DNA of 48,349 nt from Azophilus sp964572185 (GTDB lineage: Bacteria > Pseudomonadota > Gammaproteobacteria > Pseudomonadales > Azotimanducaceae), in NCBI GenBank assembly GCA_964572185.1, contig CAZNFI010000002.1:1-48349 (forward strand), read 5' to 3'. The notes below the pieces were generated by a model. That model made no database searches. It was not told the DNA's origin and worked only from the letters and a program-made list of their open reading frames with translations. The position numbers and the translations under genes were made by a program. Below are positions 1 to 8,576 of this stretch, piece after piece (the first letter of the stretch is position 1; the number at the start of each line of letters is the position of its first letter).

Positions 1-657
1 GCCGAGATCGATCTCCACGAACTTGGCGCCCAGTGATCGCACCTGCTCGGCGACCACCGGCCGCGTATCGAAGGCTTCCACCCGGGCACCGAGCCGCTTG
101 GCGGTGGCTATGGCCTGCAGCCCCGCTACCCCTGCGCCGATCACGAACACCCGGGCCGGCGCCAGGGTGCCCGCCGGCGTCATCATCATCGGGAAAATCC
201 TGTTGCTGTGGTAGGCCGCCTGCAGCACGGTGACGTAACCGGCCAGGTTGGCCTGGGAAGACAGCGCATCCATCTTCTGGGCCTTGGTGGTGCGCGGGAT
301 CATCTCCATGGAAATGACCGTCACGCCCTGGTCGGCCAGCGACTGCACCAGCGGCTTTTCATTGAACGGGTCGAGAAAGCTGATGTGGACGCAACCCGCT
401 TTCAGCAACGCTGTCTCCGTGGCATCCGGTTTGCGTACCCGCAGGACGACGTCGGCGGAACCCAGCATGGCGGCCCGGTCGTTGCCCACCGACGCACCGG
501 CCGCTTCATAGACTTCATCCGCATAGCCCGCCGCCGCGCCGGCGCCTGCCTCGACGGCAATTTCGAAGCCGGCCGCAACCAGCTTCCTGACGCCCGCGGG
601 CACGAGCGCCACCCGCAGTTCGCCGGGCCAGGTTTCCTTTGGCAACCCGATCAGCAT
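1..657 (-). CDS. pntA: NAD(P) transhydrogenase subunit alpha, 5' part (runs off the window)
   Basis: Only the first 219 codons are present; the reading frame is open to base 1, so the 3' end lies outside. The product begins MLIGLPKETWPGELRVALVP, the typical start of the NAD(H)-binding domain I of Re/Si-specific transhydrogenase and the related alanine dehydrogenases. The segment RIFPMMMTPAGTLAPARV followed by a Rossmann GAGVAGLQA motif (about residues 174-182) fits PntA rather than alanine dehydrogenase. In the family the enzyme couples hydride transfer between NADH and NADP+ to proton movement across the inner membrane. A weak GGGGA-type ribosome site precedes ATG 657. The 225 bases up to the kinase stop at 883 must hold its promoter; I see no convincing -35/-10 pair. 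High confidence in family; the subunit organisation (two or three genes) cannot be seen. Confidence 0.93.
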   Translation of the reverse strand, partial: MLIGLPKETWPGELRVALVPAGVRKLVAAGFEIAVEAGAGAAAGYADEVYEAAGASVGNDRAAMLGSADVVLRVRKPDATETALLKAGCVHISFLDPFNEKPLVQSLADQGVTVISMEMIPRTTKAQKMDALSSQANLAGYVTVLQAAYHSNRIFPMMMTPAGTLAPARVFVIGAGVAGLQAIATAKRLGARVEAFDTRPVVAEQVRSLGAKFVEIDLG

Positions 658-882
658 GAATATCCCCGTTTGACTCCGGCGCTGGGACCGGATGGCGAAA
701 GCGGCGACTTTACTAGCATTTATGCTGAAGTCCCACCCTTAACTGTTGCAACCGCCACTCGCATGGAACAATTCCCAAATCGTTTCTTTCTGCTCGCATG
801 AAACAATCTGTCTGGGGAGGTGGTTTTTGCGGACAGCGAGTGGGGTTGCAGCGGTTCGCCGCGCCGCGCGGCGGGGTCGGGC

Positions 883-1905
883 TCAGCGTTGAACGCGGGC
901 CGAGGCTTGGCCGCCGAGGAGGGATTCGATCTCGGCTGTGCCGGTACGGTGGAAGTCGCCGGGGATGGCGTGGTTGAGGCAGCCCGCGGCCACGGCGAAC
1001 TCGAGGGCGTCTTGCGGCGGGGCGTTGCCGAGCAGGCGGTAGATCAGGCCGGCGGTGAAGGCATCGCCGGTGCCGATGCGGTCGGCAATATGGCGGATGT
1101 CGTAGTAGCGTGCCAGGTGGAACCCGGACTGGGAACGCAGGCAGCCCGACCAGCCATTGCTGTTGGCTCCGCGCACGTCGCGCCAGGTGCCGGCAACCAT
1201 CTGCAGGTTGGGATAAGCGGCCATGGCGTCGGCGCTCAGCCTTTCGTAGAGCGTCCCGTAGTCGTCCGCAGCGGCAGTGGGAGCCTCTATTTCGAACATC
1301 ACGCGGAAGTCATCGGCACCGGCGACCAGCACGTCGACGCCGGCAACCAGTTCTTTCATGACCGACGCCGGGGATGCGCCATAGTTCCAGAGCTTGCTGC
1401 GGTAGTTGGCATCGCAGGAGACGGTGGCGCCGAGTGTTCGCGCGCAATCGACCGCGGTGCGGGTTGCATCGGCCGCAGCCTGGCTGAGTGCCGGGGTGAT
1501 GCCGGTGATGTGCAGCCACCGGGCGCCGACCAGTATGGCGGGCCAGTCGAGATCGCCGGGTTCGACGGTGGCGATGGCCGAACCGGTGCGGTCGTAGGTT
1601 ACGCGGGTGCCGAGATAGCCGGAACCGGGCTCCACGAAATAGATGCCAAGCCGCTCACCGCGCCGGCAGACCGCGTCGGTACCGACCCCGAACGCCCGCA
1701 GGGCGGACAGCGTGGCATCGCCAAGCGGGTTGTCGGGCAGGGCGGTCGCTACCGAGACATCGATGCCGAAGCCCGCCAGTGCCACAGCCACATTGGTTTC
1801 CGCACCACCGAGAGCAGCATCGAAACGCGGCGACTGCAGCAGGCGTTCATGGCCCGGCGCCGTCAGGCGCAGCATGATTTCCCCGAAACAAACCACATCC
1901 GCCAT
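883..1905 (-). CDS. kdgK: PfkB-family sugar kinase, probable 2-dehydro-3-deoxygluconokinase
   Basis: The 340-residue product starts MADVVCFGEIMLRLTAPGHE and contains GGAETNVAVALAGFG near the N-terminus and the PfkB signature RIGTGDAFTAGLIY near residues 276-289, with Asp281 as the expected catalytic base. The GEIMLRL start and overall length match KDG kinases (ATP-dependent phosphorylation of 2-keto-3-deoxygluconate to KDPG, cytoplasmic). ATG 1905 is preceded by GGAGG at 9-base spacing, which decides it over an upstream in-frame codon at 1929. The gene is divergent from the TRAP transporter starting at 2083, sharing a 177-base intergenic region, so the importer may supply its substrate. Exact sugar specificity is inferred; fructokinase-like activity is the alternative. 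Confidence 0.85.
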   Translation of the reverse strand: MADVVCFGEIMLRLTAPGHERLLQSPRFDAALGGAETNVAVALAGFGIDVSVATALPDNPLGDATLSALRAFGVGTDAVCRRGERLGIYFVEPGSGYLGTRVTYDRTGSAIATVEPGDLDWPAILVGARWLHITGITPALSQAAADATRTAVDCARTLGATVSCDANYRSKLWNYGASPASVMKELVAGVDVLVAGADDFRVMFEIEAPTAAADDYGTLYERLSADAMAAYPNLQMVAGTWRDVRGANSNGWSGCLRSQSGFHLARYYDIRHIADRIGTGDAFTAGLIYRLLGNAPPQDALEFAVAAGCLNHAIPGDFHRTGTAEIESLLGGQASARVQR

Positions 1906-2082
1906 GGATCCTGTCCTCCGCTGGTCCATGCTGCGACGGCCGGTCGCAGACGGGCACGCAGCACGCCCGCGGCTGCCATTATGCCCCTACCCCGATGTGA
2001 CGGGCACTCCCCGCCGGGTTACAGTTGATGCTACGCAGTCGGGCTCCCAGGGTTGGCGAACCGGCATGAGGGAAGGGACCAC

Positions 2083-3210
2083 ATGAGCCGCAGCAAGATC
2101 ACCAACGCCTCGGCGGCGGTCGCCGTCGGGGTGGCGTTCCTGGTCGGGATGGTCGGCAGCCTGGCACTACGGCCGGCCGGCGGAACCGGAGCTTCAGAAA
2201 CTTCCGCCGCGACTTCGGAATCTGGCGTCGTGCGGCGCGTGTACTGGCGCCTGCCGCTGTCGTTTCAGACCACCATGCCGGTGCTGGGCGACAACCCCAT
2301 CTACGTCACCGAGGCACTGCGCGAGTCGTCCGGCGGCGCCATCGATATCCGCCTGTTCGAGCCCGGCGAAGTGGTGCCCGCGTTCGGCATCAGCGAGGCG
2401 GTGCGCGACGGCAAGGTCGAGGCGGGCTACACCTGGCTGGGCTACGACCAGGGGCGCATTCCGTCCGCGGCTCTGCTCGCCGCCGTGCCGTTCGGCATGG
2501 AACCCTGGGAGTACGCGGCCTGGTGGTTCGAAGCCGGTGGCCGCGAGGCAGGCCAGGCGCTATACGCCAAGCAGAACGCACACATCATCTTCTGCGGCCT
2601 GACCGGGCCGGAAACCGCCGGCTGGTTTCGGGAACCGGTACGCAGCCTGGCCGACATGCAGGGCTTGAAGATCCGATTCGCCGGCATCGGCGGCAAGGTC
2701 ATCGAGCAGACCGGGGCTTCGGTCACCATGCTGCCCGGCGGCGAGATATTCCAGGCACTGGAAAAGGGAGCCATCGATGCCACGGAATACGCCTTGCCCA
2801 TCGTCGACCAGGCGCTCGGCTTCAACCGGGTGGCCACATTCAACTACTACCCCGGCTGGCACCAGCCGTCCACGGCCTCGCACCTGATCGTCAACACCGA
2901 TGTCTGGAGGCGCACCGGGGCTGCCGACCGCAAGATGATCGAGACGGCCTGCACGGCCGGCGTGCTGCGCAATCTGGCGCGCAGCGAAGCGCTGCAGGGG
3001 GCGGTGATCGCCGGCTTCCCCGAGGTCGGCGTCACGGCCGAAAGCCTGCCGGTCGAGGTGCTGCGGGAACTGCAGCGCATCAACGACGCGGTGTTGGAGG
3101 AAGAGGCTGGCAAAGACGCGGACTTCGCCGCAATCCTGGCCTCGCAGAACGCCTTCCGCGCCGACTACGCACATTGGAAGGCGCGCGCCTACCTGCCCAG
3201 GGACTTCTGA
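2083..3210 (+). CDS. dctP: TRAP transporter periplasmic substrate-binding protein (DctP family, TakP-like)
   Basis: The 375-residue protein has an N-terminal hydrophobic export segment (about residues 10-30) and the DctP fold. MLPGGEIFQALEKGAIDATE and the FNYYPGWHQPS segment resemble the alpha-keto-acid-binding TakP group more than C4-dicarboxylate binders. FAGIGGKVIEQTGASV precedes the binding-site region. It would capture an organic acid in the periplasm and deliver it to the DctQM permease. ATG 2083 follows a GGAAGGGA-type ribosome site, giving a better start than ATG at 2053. The stop overlaps the start of the small permease by one base (TGATG), indicating translational coupling. The ligand is unknown; an alpha-keto acid is inferred from the subfamily. 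Confidence 0.9.
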   Translation: MSRSKITNASAAVAVGVAFLVGMVGSLALRPAGGTGASETSAATSESGVVRRVYWRLPLSFQTTMPVLGDNPIYVTEALRESSGGAIDIRLFEPGEVVPAFGISEAVRDGKVEAGYTWLGYDQGRIPSAALLAAVPFGMEPWEYAAWWFEAGGREAGQALYAKQNAHIIFCGLTGPETAGWFREPVRSLADMQGLKIRFAGIGGKVIEQTGASVTMLPGGEIFQALEKGAIDATEYALPIVDQALGFNRVATFNYYPGWHQPSTASHLIVNTDVWRRTGAADRKMIETACTAGVLRNLARSEALQGAVIAGFPEVGVTAESLPVEVLRELQRINDAVLEEEAGKDADFAAILASQNAFRADYAHWKARAYLPRDF

Positions 3211-3809
3211 TGGAGGGCGCGCCGCATGCGGAAACTCCCGCGGCAACGTTCGGGCTGAAGCTGCCGCAGACACGCCTGTCCCGCGTCGTCGACCCCTGGC
3301 TGGACAGGATCGGTCACTGGTCTTCCTGGCTGTGGCTGCTGCTGGTCGCGGTCATCGTCGTCAACGTGATCCTGCGTTACGTGTTCGGAGAAGGCCGCAT
3401 CGAGTTCGAGGAAATCCAGTGGCACCTCTACGCAACCGGGTTCCTGCTCGGCCTCGGCTACGCCTTGCGCGCAGACGCGCACATTCGCGTGGATGTCCTG
3501 CACGAGCGGTTTTCGCCGACATTGAAAGCCTGGATCGAGCTGTACGGGCTGCTGCTGCTGTTGTTGCCGTTCATTGCCGTGGTGCTGGTCTTCAGCGTGC
3601 CGTTCGTGCGCGCCAGTTTCGAATTCGGCGAGGTCTCGGTGTCGCCCGGCGGCCTGCCCTACCGCTGGGCGATGAAAGCGGTGTTGCCGCTCGGCTTCCT
3701 GCTGTTGCTGCTGGCGGCTGCCTCGCGGCTGTCGAGGGTGTGGAGTTTCCTGTTTCTAGACGCTGGCGACGGCGAGGATGGAAACCGGGGCGAAAACGGC
3801 GATGACTGA
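3210..3809 (+). CDS. dctQ: TRAP transporter small permease subunit (DctQ family)
   Basis: The 199-residue product has four hydrophobic segments (around WLWLLLVAVIVVNVILRYVF, WHLYATGFLLGLGYAL, LYGLLLLLLPFIAVVLVFSV and VLPLGFLLLLLAAAS), the DctQ topology. The motif RYVFGEGRIEFEEIQWHL and DAHIRVDVLHERFS are characteristic of the family. DctQ is the small inner-membrane partner that joins the binding protein and DctM in sodium-driven uptake. ATG 3210 overlaps the dctP stop. The C-terminus is unusually acidic and glycine/asparagine rich (DAGDGEDGNRGENGDD). A 194-base gap separates it from dctM, longer than the usual overlap or few bases in such operons. Confidence 0.9.
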   Translation: MEGAPHAETPAATFGLKLPQTRLSRVVDPWLDRIGHWSSWLWLLLVAVIVVNVILRYVFGEGRIEFEEIQWHLYATGFLLGLGYALRADAHIRVDVLHERFSPTLKAWIELYGLLLLLLPFIAVVLVFSVPFVRASFEFGEVSVSPGGLPYRWAMKAVLPLGFLLLLLAAASRLSRVWSFLFLDAGDGEDGNRGENGDD

Positions 3810-4003
3810 GCGAACGCGCATTGGCACGGCCTGCCGGAGTCACTGGCGCGACGACGCGACCGCCCCCCTGCATGAGGCCGGCGGCGCCCCCCGGCACGCA
3901 CCGTTTGTCACCCTCGACCTGATTCGATCTCCGGGCGGTGCGCGCGCCGGGGCGCATTCGCCATGCCGACGCGCCCGCCTGGCCTGGCAGGCAAGGAGCG
4001 CCC

Positions 4004-5353
4004 ATGCAGCCCAATGAAGTGCTGGCGCTGCTCATGTTCGCCAGCTTCATCGGTCTGGTGTTCACCGGCTTTCCGGTAGCCTGGATCCTGGGCGGGCTGT
4101 CGATCCTGTTCACGGCGCTGGCCATCGTCCTGCATGTGGACTTCAACGTGCCGTTTGCCATCGACTGGAACTACGCCTCGCTGGTGGTCGACCGTTCCTG
4201 GAACGTGATGGAGAACTGGGTGATGGTGGCGCTGCCCATGTTCATCTTCATGGGGCTGCTGCTGGACCGTTCCGGCATCGCCCGGGAACTCATGGTCAGC
4301 TTCTCGCGGCTGTTCGGCGGTGTGCGCGGCGGCCTGGCGGTTACGGTCACGCTGATCGGCGTGCTGCTCGCCGCCACCACCGGCATCATCGGTGCCTCGG
4401 TGGTGCTGCTGGCGCTGCTCGGCCTGCCGGTGATGCTCAATCAGGGTTATGACCGCTCGCTGGCCTCCGGCACCGTTTGCGCCGTCGGCACCCTTGGCAT
4501 CCTCATACCGCCGAGCATCATGCTGGTGCTGATGGCCGACCGCATGGCGATGAGCGTCGGCGACCTCTTTCTCGGCGCCGTGTTTCCCGGCATCCTGCTC
4601 GGCGGCCTGTACGTCGCCTATCTGCTGTTGTACGCCGGCCTGCGGCCGCAGGTGGCGCCCGCCGGCGCGCGGCAAACCGTCGACTGGAAAGCCATCCGCG
4701 CCTTGTTCGCCGCCATTCTGCCGCCGGCGGGGCTGATCCTGGCCGTGCTCGGCAGCATTTTCTTCGGCCTGGCGACACCCACCGAGGCGGCCGGCGTCGG
4801 CGCCGCGGCGGCATTGCTGCTGGCACTGGTCAAGCGGCAACTCGACCGTGGCGTCATGAAGCAGGTGCTGGTGGAGACCACGCGCACCACTGCTTTCATT
4901 TTCGCCGTACTGCTCGGCGCCACCGCATTCGCCCTGGTGCTGCGCGGCCTGGGCGGCGATGAACTGATCGAGCGGGCACTGCTCACCCTGCCGTTCGAAC
5001 CGGCCGGCATCGTCATCGCCATCCTGTTCGCCACGTTTCTGCTCGGGTTCTTTCTGGACTGGATCGAGTTGACGCTGATCATTCTGCCGCTGGTCTCGCC
5101 TGTGGTGGTCAACCTGGGATTCGACCCGGTCTGGTTCACGGTGCTGTTCGCCGTCTGCCTGCAGACCAGCTTTCTCACTCCGCCCGTGGGATTCTCGATC
5201 TTTTACCTGAAGGGAGTCGCACCGAAGGAGATCGACGTGCGCACCATTTACCGGGGCGTCATCCCGTTCATTCTGCTGCAACTGGCCGGACTGATCATCA
5301 TCTTCAACTGGCAGGAACTGGTGACCTGGCTGCCGGCGCAAGCTTATCGCTGA
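4004..5353 (+). CDS. dctM: TRAP transporter large permease subunit (DctM family)
   Basis: The 449-residue protein is almost entirely hydrophobic with about twelve membrane segments, as expected for the DctM sodium:solute translocating subunit. Family hallmarks include FTGFPVAWILGGLSILF at the N-terminus, LLGLPVMLNQGYDRSLASGT, the ILIPPSIMLVLMAD segment, FFGLATPTEAAGVGA and the C-terminal LTPPVGFSIFYLKGVAP. AAGGAG at seven to eight bases before ATG 4004 decides the start over an upstream in-frame ATG at 3938. It completes the dctPQM uptake system. Long open frames on the opposite strand across this gene are shadows of its GC-rich codons. Confidence 0.93.
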   Translation: MQPNEVLALLMFASFIGLVFTGFPVAWILGGLSILFTALAIVLHVDFNVPFAIDWNYASLVVDRSWNVMENWVMVALPMFIFMGLLLDRSGIARELMVSFSRLFGGVRGGLAVTVTLIGVLLAATTGIIGASVVLLALLGLPVMLNQGYDRSLASGTVCAVGTLGILIPPSIMLVLMADRMAMSVGDLFLGAVFPGILLGGLYVAYLLLYAGLRPQVAPAGARQTVDWKAIRALFAAILPPAGLILAVLGSIFFGLATPTEAAGVGAAAALLLALVKRQLDRGVMKQVLVETTRTTAFIFAVLLGATAFALVLRGLGGDELIERALLTLPFEPAGIVIAILFATFLLGFFLDWIELTLIILPLVSPVVVNLGFDPVWFTVLFAVCLQTSFLTPPVGFSIFYLKGVAPKEIDVRTIYRGVIPFILLQLAGLIIIFNWQELVTWLPAQAYR

Positions 5354-5430
5354 GCCGGCATGAGTCCTGACCAGCCCATGACGGTCCGGCAAACAATGAT
5401 TTGCCGCAGGCCATTCGGCACAATGCCGCA

Positions 5431-6051
5431 ATGACCCGCATCGCCGTACTCGCCTCCCACGGTGGCTCCATCCTGCAAGCCGTCATGGACGCCTCTCGTG
5501 CCGGCGACCTGCCGGCCGAGGTCGTTCTGGTCATCGGCAACAACAGTGGCTCACTGGCCCTCGAGCGCGCCGCCAGGGCAGGCATCCCATGCCTGCACCT
5601 CAGCAGCAGAACGCACCCCGACCCGGAAGAACTGGACCGTGCCATCCGCGATGCGTTGCTCGGCGCAGGCGCCGACTGGGTCATGCTTGCCGGGTACATG
5701 AAGAAACTCGGCGACCGGACGCTGGCTGCTTTCCCGCACCGCATACTCAATACACACCCCGCCCTGTTGCCAAAACACGGCGGCCGCGGATTCTACGGCC
5801 GCAAGGTGCACCAAGCGGTGATCGATTCAGGCGAGCGGGAATCCGGCGCCACGGTGCACTTCGTGGATGCCGACTACGACACCGGCCCGACCGTTGCCCA
5901 GGTGCGTGTGCCAGTACCGCCAGGCGACACCGTCGCCGATCTGGAACAGCGCGTTCAGACCGCCGAGCGGGTACTGGTGGTGCACACCCTGCGCGACCTC
6001 ATCCTGGGCCGCTACCGCACCGGGCAGGCCGTCACGCATTCAAAATCTTGA
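5431..6051 (+). CDS. purN: PurN-type formyltransferase (phosphoribosylglycinamide formyltransferase-like)
   Basis: The 206-residue product follows the glycinamide ribonucleotide formyltransferase fold: MTRIAVLASHGGSILQAVMD at the N-terminus, LAGYMKKLG, then ILNTHPALLPKHGG. The catalytic triad of the family is conserved as Asn107, His109 and Asp150 (VDADYDTGP). PurN transfers a formyl group from 10-formyl-tetrahydrofolate to GAR in purine synthesis. The gene stands alone, with no purM partner, so it could be a paralogue acting on another amine. No clear ribosome site is visible before ATG 5431; a TTG thirty bases upstream is in frame. The 3' end overlaps the convergent phosphatase gene by 20 bases. 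Confidence 0.8.
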   Translation: MTRIAVLASHGGSILQAVMDASRAGDLPAEVVLVIGNNSGSLALERAARAGIPCLHLSSRTHPDPEELDRAIRDALLGAGADWVMLAGYMKKLGDRTLAAFPHRILNTHPALLPKHGGRGFYGRKVHQAVIDSGERESGATVHFVDADYDTGPTVAQVRVPVPPGDTVADLEQRVQTAERVLVVHTLRDLILGRYRTGQAVTHSKS

Positions 6052-6862
6052 GGGCCGCCTCGTGAACCCGCCGGTCGCCCGCCGCGGCCACCGGGCCACC
6101 CATGGCAGGGTCGCCGCCGGACCAGGAAGTGATGATCCCGCCCGCGCCCCGCACGATGGGAATCAGCGCCTGAATGTCGTAGGCCTGCAAACTGTCCTCG
6201 ATCACCAGATCCAGGCAGCCCATGGCAAGCAGCGCATAGTTGTAGCAGTCGCCGCCGAATCGGGTGAAGCGACACCGCTCATCGACCGCTTGAAACGCAT
6301 TGAGTGTTTCGGCGGTCTGAAAGATGCGTGGGGTGGTTGCGGCCAGCGCTGCATCGCCCAGGGCCGCGCAGGGGCGCACCCTTAAATCGCGGCTCTCGCT
6401 ACCACGCCGGTAGCCGGCCCGTTCGCCGGTGCCGAAAAAGGACTCCCCGGCAAACGGCTGGTGCATGACGCCAAGTACCGGCTCGCGCCCGTCGAACAGC
6501 CCGAGCAACACGCCCCAGTGCAGCATGCCGGTCACGAAACCACGCGTACCGTCGATGGGGTCGATCACCCAGGTCAGGCCATTGCCTTCGAGAAAACCGA
6601 ATTCCTCACCGAACAGGCCGTGATCCGGGCAGTCCCGCCCCAGGCGTTCCCGAATGATCGTCTCGGCGAGCCGGTCTGCCTCCGTTACCGGATCGAATCC
6701 CCGGCCCTGCTCCGCCGCCCCGCCCTTGTTGTCCACCGCCGCGGCGTTACGAAAGTACGGCAGCGTCGCAGCCCCCGCCTGTTCCGCCAGTTCCAGAGCC
6801 AGTTCGAGCCAAAACTGCTTCTGCTCCGCGGCGATTTCAACTCTTTCCGAATAACCCAACAT
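6032..6862 (-). CDS. hisN: Inositol-monophosphatase-family phosphatase, probable histidinol-phosphatase
   Basis: The 276-residue enzyme carries the three metal-site motifs of the IMPase family: GEEFG (residues 85-89), WVIDPIDGTRGF with Asp101 and Asp104, and the C-terminal AYDIQALIPIVRGAGG with Asp229. The combination GTRGFVTGMLHWGVLLGL matches the HisN-type histidinol-phosphatases used by many proteobacteria in place of the HAD-type HisB domain; this would dephosphorylate histidinol phosphate in the penultimate part of histidine synthesis. Inositol monophosphatase or another small phosphate monoester is the alternative. ATG 6862 with an upstream GGTGG was preferred to ATG 6892, which has no ribosome site. 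It converges with the formyltransferase and overlaps it tail to tail. Confidence 0.78.
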   Translation of the reverse strand: MLGYSERVEIAAEQKQFWLELALELAEQAGAATLPYFRNAAAVDNKGGAAEQGRGFDPVTEADRLAETIIRERLGRDCPDHGLFGEEFGFLEGNGLTWVIDPIDGTRGFVTGMLHWGVLLGLFDGREPVLGVMHQPFAGESFFGTGERAGYRRGSESRDLRVRPCAALGDAALAATTPRIFQTAETLNAFQAVDERCRFTRFGGDCYNYALLAMGCLDLVIEDSLQAYDIQALIPIVRGAGGIITSWSGGDPAMGGPVAAAGDRRVHEAALKILNA

Positions 6863-6967
6863 CGACCGGCCACCGCTACACAAAGGTGCCATTATCTATC
6901 ATGGCAGCCGCCTGCACGCTCGCCGGGAACAAATAGTCCGGCGGCGTGGATTTTCCAGACACCGAGC

Positions 6968-7070
6968 GGCCATGCCGGGGAGTCTTGGCGCGCACTGCCC
7001 ACAGGCGCTCATGTACGATGGGGGCTTCGGTATGCTTTGACTGCGCAGCAAGACACCCCCGGCAAGCCCG
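6968..7070. repeat. Imperfect palindrome, repeat family 2, copy A
   Basis: The arms TGCCGGGG (6973-6980) and CCCCGGCA (7057-7064) pair, continuing inwards with GTCTTG/CAAGAC and GCGCA/TGCGC. The element lies in the 266-base region between the divergent hisN-like gene and the MATE gene. A relative at 48034-48132 shares GCACTGCCCACA, GCGCTCA and GCTTTGACTGCGC but has different arm sequences that still pair (GGTGTGTCTTTC/GAAAGACACACC). Stem preservation despite change suggests the folded form matters. No coding potential is apparent. It may be a non-autonomous mobile or REP-like palindrome. Confidence 0.6.
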
Positions 7071-7128
7071 CTCCCGTTCAGGGGTGCAACGCTGCTGCCC
7101 GCATGACCGTGGCGACTCACCAGGACGC

Positions 7129-8472
7129 ATGACGCAACGAGATCTCACCCAGGGTTCAGTACCCCGTTCGCTGTTGAAGCTGACGGCCCCCATGACCATG
7201 GGCATCTCCTCGGCGATCATCGTGCAGACCCTGGAGATGGGTTTCATCGGCCAGTTGAGCATCGGCCATGTGGCGGCGATGACCTTCACCTTTCCCCTGA
7301 CCATGATCCTGTCCAGCATCGCGCTCGGCATCGGCATCGGCGCCTCATCGATCATCGCGCGCAGCGTCGGCAGCGGCGACCGGGACGATGTGCGGCGCCT
7401 GGGAACGCACAGCATCGTGCTGGTCACCATTGCCATGGCGCTGCTGGCGGTGGCCGGCTGGGCCACCATCGACCCGGTGTTCCTGGCGCTCGGCGCGCCC
7501 AGGGACATGCTGCCCCTCATTCACAGCTACCTGGACATCTACTTCCCGGGCGTGGTGCTGTTCACCATCAGCATGACCGCCAGCAGCGTCATGCGCGCCG
7601 CCGGCAGTGCCAACATACCTGGCGTGGTGATCACCCTGGGAGCGGTTCTCAACCTGGCCATCGATCCCATCCTGATCTTCGGCTGGTTCGGCTTCCCCAG
7701 GATGGAACTGGCCGGCGCGGCCACCGCCATGACCGTCACCCGGCTGATCACCACAGTTGTGCTCCTGCACTATCTCTACCGCAGCGAACTGGTCGGCACC
7801 ACAGCCATCTGGAAACGGTTCTGGGGCTCCACCCGGCGCATCCTGCACATCGGTGTCCCCGCCATCGCCACCCAGTTGATCGGCCCCATATCGGCTGCCG
7901 TGATCACGCGCCTGCTTGCCGATCACGGCGAAATCGTGGTCGCCGGGTTCGGTGTGGCCACCCGCATCGAGATCGTGGCCATCATCGCCCTGTTCGCCCT
8001 GTCGGGCAGCATCGGTCCCTTCGTCGGGCAGAACTGGGGCGCCAACCGGCTGGACCGGGTGCGCGGCGGAATGCAGGCCGCCTACGTCTTCTGCCTGGGC
8101 TGGGGATTGCTGACGGCCGGCGTGCTGTTTCTTTTCGGCAGCACCATGGCGCCCTGGATCAGCGACGATCGCGAGGTGACGGCCGTTGCCGTGTTCTATC
8201 TGGCACTGGTGCCCTGGAGCCACGGGCTGTGGGGCGTGCTGATGATTGCGTCGGCATCCTTCAACGGGCTCGGCAAACCCATTCCATCGACCGTCCTGTC
8301 GTTCGCCCGCATGTTCGTACTGAATGTTCCCCTCGCTCTGATGCTCAACGAAGTCTGGGGGTACGAAGGCATATTCCTGGCCACAGCCGTTGCAAACTGC
8401 CTGATGGGCATTGCCGCGTTTCTGTGGTTTCGCCACGCGTTTTTTCCGGTACGGCAGCAACAGCGCATCTGA
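7129..8472 (+). CDS. MATE family multidrug/metabolite exporter
   Basis: The 447-residue protein has about twelve membrane segments arranged as two similar halves, the MATE layout. After a short polar N-terminus (MTQRDLTQGSVPRSLLKLTA) come TLEMGFIGQLSIGHVAAMTF, GIGIGASSIIARSVGSGD in the first half and SGSIGPFVGQNWGANRLDRV in the second; the last two correspond to the conserved loops of the family. MATE proteins export cationic or other toxic compounds using sodium or proton gradients. ATG 7129 starts just downstream of the family-2 palindrome, which may sit within its leader. Substrate cannot be read from sequence. A second, unrelated-position MATE gene lies at 41530-42948. Confidence 0.88.
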   Translation: MTQRDLTQGSVPRSLLKLTAPMTMGISSAIIVQTLEMGFIGQLSIGHVAAMTFTFPLTMILSSIALGIGIGASSIIARSVGSGDRDDVRRLGTHSIVLVTIAMALLAVAGWATIDPVFLALGAPRDMLPLIHSYLDIYFPGVVLFTISMTASSVMRAAGSANIPGVVITLGAVLNLAIDPILIFGWFGFPRMELAGAATAMTVTRLITTVVLLHYLYRSELVGTTAIWKRFWGSTRRILHIGVPAIATQLIGPISAAVITRLLADHGEIVVAGFGVATRIEIVAIIALFALSGSIGPFVGQNWGANRLDRVRGGMQAAYVFCLGWGLLTAGVLFLFGSTMAPWISDDREVTAVAVFYLALVPWSHGLWGVLMIASASFNGLGKPIPSTVLSFARMFVLNVPLALMLNEVWGYEGIFLATAVANCLMGIAAFLWFRHAFFPVRQQQRI

Positions 8473-8576
8473 ACGAAGCGGCCCCGGCATGCTGCCCCGC
8501 CACCGCTGGAATGCCCCTCTCGCATGCGGATCAGGTGGTCAATTGGGCCGGGCGGCGCGGCCGTCAAGTTGTGCCG

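Noticed and set aside
3908..5431. Long minus-strand open frame of about 500 codons opposite dctM
   Set aside because: Its product is Gln/His/Arg-rich low-complexity sequence, the typical antisense shadow of GC-rich membrane-protein codons; dctM is certain on the other strand.
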